Assembly: GCF_002205845.1 (NCBI RefSeq)
Contig: NZ_NISI01000007.1
Coordinates: forward strand, 62,001 to 126,000
DNA length: 64,000 nucleotides
Direction: 5' to 3'
From: Roseateles puraquae
GTDB taxonomy: Bacteria > Pseudomonadota > Gammaproteobacteria > Burkholderiales > Burkholderiaceae_C
The position numbers and the translations under genes are program-made. Under the pieces are notes generated by a model. That model saw nothing but the letters and a program-made list of their open reading frames with translations, was not told the origin of the DNA and did no database searches. Of the stretch, positions 1-7,786 are shown piece by piece (the first letter of the stretch is position 1; the number at the start of each line of letters is the position of its first letter).

Positions 1-1600
1 ACCACAGCTGGGCCTTGCGCGCTGCCGGCAGCAGACTGGAGAGCACCGATTTCTGCGTGAGGCGCGCCTCCAGCGAGGCGGGGTCGAAGCGTTGCAGCAG
101 ACCCTCCAGCGCCGCGCGCATGCCGGCCAGGAAGGCGAGCTGGTGGGCGCGCAGGTCGTCGAAAGCATCGCGCATCGCGCGCTGGGGTTCGATGAAGCCG
201 CGCACCGCGGGGCCGAGCAGGTGGCCCAGCGCGACCTCGGCACTGGGCGAGAACTTCAGCGGGTTGTTCTCACGCGCCACGATCATGGTGGCCTCGGCCC
301 GCACCTCGCGCTTCAGGGCGGCCCGGGCCACCAGCAGGTCGACCGTGCCGCGGGCCGATTCGTGGATGAGCTGGCCCAGCAGCCGCATGAACTCGGGCGT
401 GAGGCCGCCGGCGGGGAGATGCGGCATGCCCAGGCCCTCGCGGAAGGCGGCGAGCAGGGCGTCGGTGTCGGTCGATGCGGCGGCCTGGGCGGTGGGCGCG
501 GCGGGCGTGCTCACCGGCGCCGCGGCGGGGGCGGGCGGCGTCACGGGCGCGGGCGCTGCGGCCGCGTCGGGCTTGCGGCCGGCGCGGATGATGGTGCGGC
601 CTTCGCCGGCGCCCTCGTTCCAGGACATCACGGCGCCGGACAGCGTGCCCGCGGGGTCGAGGGCATTCAGCGGCGACGCGGGCGGTGGTGTGACCGGCGG
701 CAGGAAGGGCCGGTGCAGCTCCGACGTGGTGTCGGGCAGCGCAGCACCAGCGGCCGCCGGCAGCATGGCCAGCGCTTGCAGCGGGTCGGCATGGCCTGCC
801 ATGTTGGGCTGGGCGATGGCCTCGCCGAGCAGCGAATGGGCCAGTGGGTTGCCCGGCGGTGGCGCCCCGGCGCCCAGGCCGAAGAGCGCGTCGAGCGATT
901 CGCCGCCGCCGCTGGCTGGCGCGCCCGGCAGGTCGGGGATGAGCGGCGCGGGCGCACCGGCGCCGAGGTCCAGACCCAGCGCGCGCGCGCCAGCGGAGGG
1001 TGCGGCAGCCGGCGCATCCGACTTGGGCGGTGGGGGCGCGAAGGGGTCCCAGTCGTCCGGGATGCCGCCGGCCAGCGGGGCCGGGGCCGGCGCGGCAGGC
1101 ATGGGAGCAGGGCGCTGGGCCGGTGAAGCCGACGCGGCGCCGCCCGGCGTGGGCAGGCGCGAGGCGGTGCCGCCGTACAGCCCGAGCGGGTCGGCCCCGG
1201 CCCGGTCGCGCCGGATGCTCGGCTGCGTGGCAGGCGCCAGGCCGAAGAAGTCGGCAAACGGGTCGCTGGTGGTGGTGCCCGTGGGCGCGGCGGCCTCGAC
1301 CAGCAGCACGTAGCCGCCGATCTGGATGCGGTCGCCCGGCTGGATGCCGGCCTCGCGGCCCTTGCCGAGCTGGATGCCGTTGACGCTGATCGCGTTGCTG
1401 CCCTGGTCGACGATGCCGTAGCCGCTGTTGGCGCGGAACAGCACGCGGGCATGCACGCGCGAGATGGTGCGCTCGGGGTCGGGCAGCACGAGCTGGTTGG
1501 TGTCGGCGCGGCCGATGTCGCCGCCGAGTTCGTCGAACTGTGCGGACAGCGGCTGGCTCGGCGGCAGCCCGTTGAAGGAGAAGACGGTGAGGCGGATCAT
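1..1600 (-). CDS. tagH: TagH: FHA-domain T6SS protein (3' end outside window)
   Basis: At least 533 residues; the frame is open to the left edge, so the C-terminus is missing. Residues 1 to about 95 form a forkhead-associated domain (GGDIGRADTNQLVLPD, then ISRVHARV), the phosphothreonine-binding module. A Pro/Ala/Gly-rich linker of roughly 270 residues follows. From about residue 375 comes the T6SS-specific C-terminal domain, seen as ATMIVARENNPLKFSP and SLLPAARKAQLW. The ATG at 1600 sits 25 bp after the previous stop. In other T6SSs the FHA protein is a target of the Ser/Thr kinase and helps trigger assembly; a kinase gene lies at 20940, so the same pairing is likely. The identification is firm; its target here is inferred. 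Confidence 0.93.
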   Translation of the reverse strand, partial: MIRLTVFSFNGLPPSQPLSAQFDELGGDIGRADTNQLVLPDPERTISRVHARVLFRANSGYGIVDQGSNAISVNGIQLGKGREAGIQPGDRIQIGGYVLLVEAAAPTGTTTSDPFADFFGLAPATQPSIRRDRAGADPLGLYGGTASRLPTPGGAASASPAQRPAPMPAAPAPAPLAGGIPDDWDPFAPPPPKSDAPAAAPSAGARALGLDLGAGAPAPLIPDLPGAPASGGGESLDALFGLGAGAPPPGNPLAHSLLGEAIAQPNMAGHADPLQALAMLPAAAGAALPDTTSELHRPFLPPVTPPPASPLNALDPAGTLSGAVMSWNEGAGEGRTIIRAGRKPDAAAAPAPVTPPAPAAAPVSTPAAPTAQAAASTDTDALLAAFREGLGMPHLPAGGLTPEFMRLLGQLIHESARGTVDLLVARAALKREVRAEATMIVARENNPLKFSPSAEVALGHLLGPAVRGFIEPQRAMRDAFDDLRAHQLAFLAGMRAALEGLLQRFDPASLEARLTQKSVLSSLLPAARKAQLW

Positions 1601-1625
1601 GGGCCGTAGTGTCTGCGGGGGCACG

Positions 1626-2447
1626 TCATCGGAGGACATACACATTGCCTTCTATGAGCGTGAGTCGCAAGGGCCAGGCGATGTTGCCCAGGGCCTGGTC
1701 GTCGTTGCGGGTGGACAGTGCGGGCGCGCCCAGCGGGTCCAGGCATTCCAGCAGCCGGCCCTCGGCGACGCGGCGCAGCAGCAGAGTCTCGGCGCTGGGC
1801 GGGGCGAGGGTGGCGAGCGCGCCGTCCTGCCAGCGCTGCTGGATCAGCGCGCGCAACGCGGCGGCACCGTGGCCGGCGGGGCGTTGGTAGGCATGGTCGA
1901 GCTCCTCCAGCCGCAGCCGGCAGGCGGCCAGCAGGCTGTCGGGGTGGCCGCGGCCCAGGTCGAAGGCGATGCGCTGCAGCGCGGCCAACACGGCCAGGCG
2001 GTCCTGCGGCGAGGGCTGGACCGGCGGCGCATCCAGCCAGCGCCAGCGCGGAAACGCCACCGGCAGTTGGAGGTCTTCATGCACGACCGTCGGGGCCTGG
2101 AAGCTGCTGCCTTCCTCCACGGCCCAGACCACCTCGGCCAGCACCCGCACGGCGTCGTCGGCCAGGCTCTTGCCCTGGCGCAGCAACACCAGCCGCGCCC
2201 GTGCCTGCGCGGCGCGGGCCGCCATGCGCGGCTGCGCGGGTGCGTCCGGCTGCGCGACGGCCTGCGCCAGCGGCGGTGGCGCCACCACGAGGCTGATGCG
2301 GTTGTTGCCGTTGTGCAGGTACTCGTGCACGGTGACCGAGCGGCTGCCCACGCCGGCCGGCAGGGCGAGCACGGGCACGCCGTTGACGTGCACCTCCACC
2401 GGCTCGCCGCTGGTTTGCACCTGCAGGCACATCAGGCGATCCATCAT
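1626..2447 (-). CDS. Unknown protein of the T6SS vgrG/tagH operon (273 aa)
   Basis: I do not recognise a family. The ATG overlaps the upstream stop by 4 bp (ATGA), so translation is coupled. Residues 10 to 55 alternate hydrophobic and polar residues and contain VHVNGVPVLALPAG and EYLHNGNNRISLVV, which reads like a small beta-sandwich. The rest is helical and rich in Ala, Leu and Arg. There is no signal peptide or membrane segment. It lies in the usual cargo/immunity position of a vgrG, DUF4123, cargo, immunity cassette, but the absence of an export signal and its place directly before tagH fit a structural or accessory T6SS role equally well. Confidence 0.7.
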   Translation of the reverse strand: MMDRLMCLQVQTSGEPVEVHVNGVPVLALPAGVGSRSVTVHEYLHNGNNRISLVVAPPPLAQAVAQPDAPAQPRMAARAAQARARLVLLRQGKSLADDAVRVLAEVVWAVEEGSSFQAPTVVHEDLQLPVAFPRWRWLDAPPVQPSPQDRLAVLAALQRIAFDLGRGHPDSLLAACRLRLEELDHAYQRPAGHGAAALRALIQQRWQDGALATLAPPSAETLLLRRVAEGRLLECLDPLGAPALSTRNDDQALGNIAWPLRLTLIEGNVYVLR

Positions 2448-4189
2448 CCGGCCGTCCAGTCGATGAGGGTGAGGGCGGGCAGCAGCTCACGCCGCTGGCG
2501 TTGCAGGCCGCTTACCGGGCAGTGGCGCCACAGGCACACGTGCACCGGCTCCACGGCGAGGCGGTAGAACCACTGGTAGCCCAGGCCATCCGGGCGTGGC
2601 CGCAGACCGCAGCTGCCGACGAGGGCGCCGCGCAGGTCGTCCGCCAGCGCGCCGGCCGACAGCAGGGCGGGCTCGCCGGTGGCGATGGCCTCGACGCTGA
2701 GCGCGACGCGGTCGGTCCAGGCCAGGCGCACGTCGGCCAGGCCCTCGGGGCCGCGCAGGTCGAGCTGCTGGCGCCAGTCGTGCCGGCCTTGCACGCGCAG
2801 GCTGATGCGCGCCCGGCTGCCGTCCCAGTCGATCTCGCCGCGCAGGTGCAGGTCCAGCACCAGGGCGGTGAAGTCCAGTGCCGCCTGCACCCGCAGGGCC
2901 ACCTGGCCGTCGGCCTCGCGCTGCCAGCCCCAGGTGGCACCGGCCTGACCGACCAGCGGCGACAGCTCGGCCGTCATCTCGCCGGAGCTGCCCGCCATCT
3001 GGCGCGACCAGGCATTGAAGAGCTGCTCCAGCCCGTCGGCGGCCTGGGGTTGCAGTGATTGCCAGGCCTGCAGCCAGCCGGGCGCGGGCTCGGGCTGCCC
3101 GTCGGCTTCGAGCTGGCAGGCGGTGGTGGCGGCGGCTTGGGCCGCGGGCTCGGCGGCCAGCGGCCAGTGGCGCGGCGCGCTGGCGCCGTGGCGCACCTCC
3201 AGCAGGCGCTGGGTGGCCGCATGCACCTGCAGGCCGAGCGTCAGCCGGCCCAGGGGCGCGCCGGCATCGCGGATGCCGCAGCTGGCGATGTCGATCGTCT
3301 GCCCGTCGGCCGGCTCACCGTGACCCAGGCCGGCAGGCCCGCGGCGCGGGTCGGGTGGCGGCGTGGGGCGGGCGTGCAGGGAGAGGCTCAGGCGTGCGGT
3401 GTCGGCACCTCGCCAGGCCAGGCGGCCGGTGTGGCTGGCGTGCACGACCTCGGGGTGGGCATCGCCGCAGCGGGCCTGCGATTGCACCGCCAGCTGCAGG
3501 CGGGCGCTGGCGCCCGCGCCGGCGGCACGGCTCAGCACGGGCATCGCGAGTTGGTCCTCCGGCGGCACGGTCAGCGTCTGAGGCGCGGGCGCCCAGGGGG
3601 GCAGCTCGGTGCGCATCCAGCGGCCGTCCTGCCATCGGTAGGCCTGCAGGCCCTTGGGCTCGGTCACGGCGAAGCGGACGGCAGCGAGGTCGCAAGCCTG
3701 GGGGCGGGGCAGGGGCGGGCGGTCCAGGAAGATGCTGCGGCCCCGCGCCACGCGCCCGAGAGCCGCCTCCAGTGTGGCCAGGGCCTTGTCGAAGGCTGCG
3801 GGTGTCAACACCTCTGCGCCGGGGGCCGCGCGCGCGGCGCGGCGCACCACCTCTTCGCGCGAGCCGTGGGTCAGCTGGTGCAGGCGCAGCGTGGGGCTCA
3901 GGGCGCCGTCGGCGGCGAGCGCGGCGGCCCATTCGAAGCGCGGCCGCGTCTCGAAGCTGGCGCCCCACAGGCAGCACAGCGAGGCATAGCGGGCCAGGTC
4001 GGCCACGCTGCGCAGGCCCAGCGCGCGACCGCGTGCCAGTGCCACCTCGACGAAGGCCGGCCAGCGACCCTGCAACTGCCGCGCGACGTCGGGCCAGGCT
4101 TCGGCCAGCACCTGCTGCAGCGATTGCGCGTTGCGCCGGGCCTGCAGGGCTTCCACGTGGTCAAGCTGTTCGGCGGTGAGTTGCAGCAT
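2444..4189 (-). CDS. Unknown 581-aa protein following the DUF4123 adaptor; possible T6SS cargo or accessory
   Basis: The start is taken at the ATG at 4189 (MLQLTAEQLDHVEAL), which overlaps the DUF4123 stop by one base; a longer reading frame reaches back to 4393 but would overlap that gene heavily. Residues 1 to about 160 are helical (HVEALQARRNAQSLQQVL). The remainder looks beta-rich, with repeated LRLQ and ALRVQ stretches and many Trp, and ends in LTLIDWTAG. There is no signal peptide, membrane segment or recognisable enzyme motif. Genes after a DUF4123 adaptor are often the VgrG-loaded effector, so it is a cargo candidate by position only. It could equally be a conserved accessory of this T6SS subtype. 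Confidence 0.72.
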   Translation of the reverse strand: MLQLTAEQLDHVEALQARRNAQSLQQVLAEAWPDVARQLQGRWPAFVEVALARGRALGLRSVADLARYASLCCLWGASFETRPRFEWAAALAADGALSPTLRLHQLTHGSREEVVRRAARAAPGAEVLTPAAFDKALATLEAALGRVARGRSIFLDRPPLPRPQACDLAAVRFAVTEPKGLQAYRWQDGRWMRTELPPWAPAPQTLTVPPEDQLAMPVLSRAAGAGASARLQLAVQSQARCGDAHPEVVHASHTGRLAWRGADTARLSLSLHARPTPPPDPRRGPAGLGHGEPADGQTIDIASCGIRDAGAPLGRLTLGLQVHAATQRLLEVRHGASAPRHWPLAAEPAAQAAATTACQLEADGQPEPAPGWLQAWQSLQPQAADGLEQLFNAWSRQMAGSSGEMTAELSPLVGQAGATWGWQREADGQVALRVQAALDFTALVLDLHLRGEIDWDGSRARISLRVQGRHDWRQQLDLRGPEGLADVRLAWTDRVALSVEAIATGEPALLSAGALADDLRGALVGSCGLRPRPDGLGYQWFYRLAVEPVHVCLWRHCPVSGLQRQRRELLPALTLIDWTAG

Positions 4190-4731
4190 CAGGCCACCCG
4201 CTCGCGCACCTGGGTGTGCAGCAGCCCGTCGCGGCGTTGCCACCACGTCCAGCGCCCAGGCGCCGGGCTCACGACGTGCTGACCCGGCGCAAAGAAGGTA
4301 TCCAGCTGCGACGGCGCCAGCCGCGGCAGCAGCTCGGCCAGCAGGTCGGCATCCCACCAGCGCCAGGCGCGCCGCCGGCCGTCGGGGCCACACATTTCGG
4401 CAAGGCGGCGGCTGTGTTCGCGCATGGCGAGCAGCGGCCGCAGGCTGGTCATGAGCACGCCCCAGCCGGCCAGATCGGTGCAGGCTTCACCCAGCAGCCA
4501 GGCGGTGAAGTCGGCCTCGGGTTTCAGCTCCACGATGTAGGCGGCCGTCTCGGCGGCAGCGGGCGTGAGGGCACCGCGCTGCAGGCAGTCCCAGCCCCCG
4601 CAGCGGGCCTCGCGCAGCCGTGCCGGCAGGCCCGGCACCACGCTGCCGTCGATGACGGCATGCACCCGTGCGCCGGTGGTCAACCACAGGGCCGAGCGGA
4701 TCTGCGCGGAGGCGAGCGGCGCTGCACTCAA
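4189..4731 (-). CDS. DUF4123 T6SS effector adaptor/chaperone
   Basis: A protein of 180 residues. The best start is the TTG at 4731, which overlaps the vgrG stop as TTGA; the next Met is inside the conserved core. Features of the DUF4123 family are the early YIVELKPEADFTAWLLGEA block, TSLRPLLAMREHSRRL, then WRWWDADLLAELLPRL and a tryptophan-rich tail (GRWTWWQRR). Members of the family load a cognate effector onto the tip of VgrG. The gene is translationally coupled to vgrG in front and to the unknown 581-residue gene behind, which makes that gene the first place to look for cargo. Cytoplasmic, with no export signal. Confidence 0.85.
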   Translation of the reverse strand: MSAAPLASAQIRSALWLTTGARVHAVIDGSVVPGLPARLREARCGGWDCLQRGALTPAAAETAAYIVELKPEADFTAWLLGEACTDLAGWGVLMTSLRPLLAMREHSRRLAEMCGPDGRRRAWRWWDADLLAELLPRLAPSQLDTFFAPGQHVVSPAPGRWTWWQRRDGLLHTQVRERVA

Positions 4732-7580
4732 GCGGCGCCTCCGCGGTCATCGCCAGCCGGGGGCTCGGCTGGCGGGGCGGCATCGGCTTCGGCCTGTTTG
4801 GCGGCGGCATAGGCCGCGTCGGACGCGGCCTGCACGGCCTCGGCCGTCTCGCCGGGCGGGTTGGCCTCGGCCTCGGCGCGCTTGGCGGCTTCATAGGCGG
4901 CTTCAGCCACGGCCAGCACCTCGGCGGCCGTCTTGCGCTCGTCGTCGGTGATGGCGGCGGCCTCGGCGGCCTTCGCGGCTTCGTAGGCGGCCTCGGCGGC
5001 CGCCAGGGCTTGTTCGGCGGTCTGGCGTGGGGTCTCGGCCTCCGCCCGGGCTTCGGCCTCACGGGCGGCTCGCTCGGCGGCCTCGGAGTCAGCCAGGGCC
5101 TGCTCGCGCGCGGCGTCGCCGTCGTCGCTGGCCTCGTCCTCGTCGTCGTCGCCGCCGGAGGCGAAGCTCGCGCCCGAGGCCACGGCCATGGCCGCCGCGC
5201 CGGCCGCCGCCAGCAGGGTGGCGCCCGCCGCCAGCGCGCCCGCGCGCAGGCCTGACGGCTCCTCCAGCATGTCCTCGCCGGCCGGGGTGGAGCTGGCGGT
5301 CGCGCAGCCGGCGTCTTCGTCGGCCAGCGGGTCGGCGAAGAGGGCGTCGTAGTCGTCGGCCTGGTCGGGCGTCAGCAGCGCCGTGTTCTGTGCTTCCTCC
5401 GGCGCCTTGGGCTCGGCGTCTGCCGCGGCTTCAGCGGCGCCGGCCGAGCCGCCCCCGCCGCCGCAATTGACCTTGACCTGGGCGCCGTCGATGGTGATGC
5501 CGCTGGCGCTGAGCGTGATGACGGACGAGCCGCAGACGATCTTGAGGCCCTGGCTCGCCTCCAGCACGATCTCGCCGTTGCTCTTGGCGCTGATGTTGGC
5601 GCCCTGCAGCAGCAGGTCGGCGGCCGCCTTGAGCGACAGCTTGTCGGCGGACTCCGCCACCAGCTTGCCGCCGGTCTTGAGGCTGGCCACGCCCTCGGTC
5701 TGCAGCGCGATGTCGCCGCCGGACTTGAGCGCGGTCTTGCCGGTCACGTCGTAGCTCAGGTCAGCGCCGATCTTGGCGCTGAAGTCGCTCTCCAGTTGCA
5801 CCTGCCAGGTGGCGGCGCCAGTCGTGAAGATGTCGCCGGCGACCTTGGTGTGCAGGTCCTTGCCGAGGTCGTGCTTGACGTCCTGACCCACGTACATGAG
5901 CCAGTTCTCGCCCACCACCTCCTGGCGCGTGAGCTTGACCTTGCGGTTCTCGTTCTGCTCGATCCAGTCGAAGGCGTCGGCCTTCACATGGCGGCGAAAG
6001 TCCTTCTGCGACTGCAGCCAGACGTACTCGCTGTCCTTCTTGTCGTCAAAGCGCAGTTCGTGGCGGGCGTCTTCGGGGCCCTCCTTGGTCGAATGGGTGC
6101 GCCAGCCGCTGATGTCGGCGTGCCCGGGCAGCGGATAGATGGGCGTGTTGGCGTCGTTGTGGACCGAACCGGTGATGAGCGGGCGGTCAGGGTCGCCGCC
6201 GATGAAGCTGACGACCACCTCGTGACCGACGCGGGGCAGCATCCACAGGCCCATGCCCTTGCCGGCCCAGGGTTGGGACACGCGCACGAAGCAGGAGCTG
6301 TTCTCGTCCTTGGTGCCTTGACGGTCCCAATGGAACTGCACCTTGATGCGGCCCTGCGCATCCGTCTCGACCTCATTGCCCGAGGCGCCCACCACCGTGG
6401 CCGTCTGAGGGCCGTACATCACGGGCCGCGGGGTGCGGCGGCCGGGGCGGTAGTCCAGCCCGTCGGTTCGGATGCACATCACGGTGGCCAGCACGCCGTC
6501 GCGGCGGCCTTGCGAGGCGGCGATCTCCTCGATGGCCTCGTGGTCGGCGAACTCGGCGCTCAGGTTCATGCTGACGACGAGATAGGTCGCCTCGTCGTCA
6601 TCGCGTGGCGCGCCGGACAGGTCGAAGGTGTCGCCCACCTTCAGGTCATTGCAGTTGGTGGTGCCGGTGTAGACCTTCTTGAGCGCCTGCTGCTCTTCCA
6701 GCCGCACCTGGGCCACGCGCGAGAGCGCATCGCTGATGTCCTCGGCTTCGGTGTCGCGCTGGTTGCGCACCACGCGGCTGCCGAACTCATAGAGCTCGCC
6801 CGAGCCCAGCGGCAGCGCATCGCCCTCGGGGGTGTCGCCCTCCACCGGGTCTGCGCTGGCGAGGTAGTCGAAGTCACGCACGGTGGCCTTCGCGGCCGTG
6901 ACCTCCTGCGAGGCGTGCCACTCCACCATGCTCGCCTTCTTGGCATCGAGCTTGTTGGACCAATGGATGACCGGGTCGCCAGGCTTGGCGGCGTGGCCGG
7001 CCATGCCGTCGACCATCATCAACTTGTGGTTGCTGCTGGTGTGCTCGAAGAAGTAGTAGATGCCGGCCTCTTCGAGCAGGCGGCTGATGAAGTCGAAGTC
7101 GGACTCGTTGTACTGGACGCAGTACTCCAGCACCGCATGCGACTGCGACAGGTTGAACTCGAAGGGTGCGTCGTAGTCTTCGAGCACCGCACTGACGATC
7201 TGCTCGACGGTCTGACCTTCCTCCTGGAACACGCGGCAGTTGCGGTTGCGCGTGGCAAACCACAGCCATGGCCGCAAGGTCACGCGGTAGGCATTGAAGC
7301 GCCCGCGCCGCTCGCCGCGCTGGGCCTCGGTGACGTAGGCATTGATGTGGCGCTCGGTGCCGTGCGCAATCGTCACGGTGACCTGCTCGCCGACGAGGTC
7401 GTCCAGCAGGAGGTCATCGCGGGCGCCCACCAAGTTGACGTTGCCGACGAGGTCGACGTGCCACTCGGGCAGGGTGCCGAGCTGCTCCTTGCCTTCCAGC
7501 CGCAGCACCAGCAGCTTGTCGTCGTCGCCGTTGTACGAGAAGGACAGGGCACGCGGGATGCCGCCCAGCACGGCGCTCAT
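4728..7580 (-). CDS. vgrG: VgrG/TssI spike protein with a long repeat-bearing C-terminal extension
   Basis: A protein of 950 residues. The ATG at 7580 (MSAVLGGIPRALSFSYNG) is preferred over an in-frame upstream start at 7634. Residues 1 to about 400 are the gp27/gp44-like part (EYCVQYNESDFDFISRLLEE), then the OB-fold gp5 part (DAQGRIKVQFHWDRQG, SQPWAGKGMGLWMLPRVGHE), then the beta-helix (SLKTGGKLVAESADKLSLKA). About 244 residues follow that are not part of a standard VgrG: an acidic stretch, an Ala-rich hydrophobic segment near residues 777 to 806, a DDDEDE patch and three helical repeats rich in Ala and Glu. VgrG caps the Hcp tube and carries effectors. A GGAACC-N15-CCACTCA promoter lies 129 bp upstream. 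Confidence 0.95.
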   Translation of the reverse strand: MSAVLGGIPRALSFSYNGDDDKLLVLRLEGKEQLGTLPEWHVDLVGNVNLVGARDDLLLDDLVGEQVTVTIAHGTERHINAYVTEAQRGERRGRFNAYRVTLRPWLWFATRNRNCRVFQEEGQTVEQIVSAVLEDYDAPFEFNLSQSHAVLEYCVQYNESDFDFISRLLEEAGIYYFFEHTSSNHKLMMVDGMAGHAAKPGDPVIHWSNKLDAKKASMVEWHASQEVTAAKATVRDFDYLASADPVEGDTPEGDALPLGSGELYEFGSRVVRNQRDTEAEDISDALSRVAQVRLEEQQALKKVYTGTTNCNDLKVGDTFDLSGAPRDDDEATYLVVSMNLSAEFADHEAIEEIAASQGRRDGVLATVMCIRTDGLDYRPGRRTPRPVMYGPQTATVVGASGNEVETDAQGRIKVQFHWDRQGTKDENSSCFVRVSQPWAGKGMGLWMLPRVGHEVVVSFIGGDPDRPLITGSVHNDANTPIYPLPGHADISGWRTHSTKEGPEDARHELRFDDKKDSEYVWLQSQKDFRRHVKADAFDWIEQNENRKVKLTRQEVVGENWLMYVGQDVKHDLGKDLHTKVAGDIFTTGAATWQVQLESDFSAKIGADLSYDVTGKTALKSGGDIALQTEGVASLKTGGKLVAESADKLSLKAAADLLLQGANISAKSNGEIVLEASQGLKIVCGSSVITLSASGITIDGAQVKVNCGGGGGSAGAAEAAADAEPKAPEEAQNTALLTPDQADDYDALFADPLADEDAGCATASSTPAGEDMLEEPSGLRAGALAAGATLLAAAGAAAMAVASGASFASGGDDDEDEASDDGDAAREQALADSEAAERAAREAEARAEAETPRQTAEQALAAAEAAYEAAKAAEAAAITDDERKTAAEVLAVAEAAYEAAKRAEAEANPPGETAEAVQAASDAAYAAAKQAEADAAPPAEPPAGDDRGGAA
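4776..5054 (-). repeat. Three tandem helical repeats in the VgrG C-terminus
   Basis: Three imperfect units of about 30 residues follow one another. The cores are EAAYEAAKAAEAAA, EAAYEAAKRAEAEA and DAAYAAAKQAEADA, each preceded by a TAE or TAAE stretch and separated by short linkers (ITDDERK, NPPGE). The same periodicity is visible in the DNA as repeated GCCTCGGCG and TTCGTAGGC blocks. The pattern predicts helices, perhaps coiled coil. Confidence 0.85.
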
Positions 7581-7709
7581 CGCGCGCCCCCCGGCCGCGC
7601 GGTCGGCACAGGCGTCAGGAGGGCGGGGGCGCAAAGGGGTCTGCGGTGGGCCATGGTGGATCGTCCGAAGTCGCGTCAGGAGCCGACCTGGCGGTGCGGC
7701 CTCGATCCT

Positions 7710-7736
7710 GAGTGGGGGCCTTGCCGGTTTGGTTCC
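7710..7736 (-). promoter_or_regulatory. ECF-type promoter for vgrG
   Basis: Read on the minus strand this is GGAACC, 15 bases, then CCACTCA (the last A is at 7709). It matches five other sites in the T6SS region in both elements and in spacing. It lies in the only gene-free stretch between clpV and vgrG, 129 bp before the vgrG ATG. Confidence 0.65.
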
Positions 7737-7786
7737 CTGGCCGGCCGGTGGCGCGGGCGGGCATCACGGCGCCGCCCGGCGGGGCG

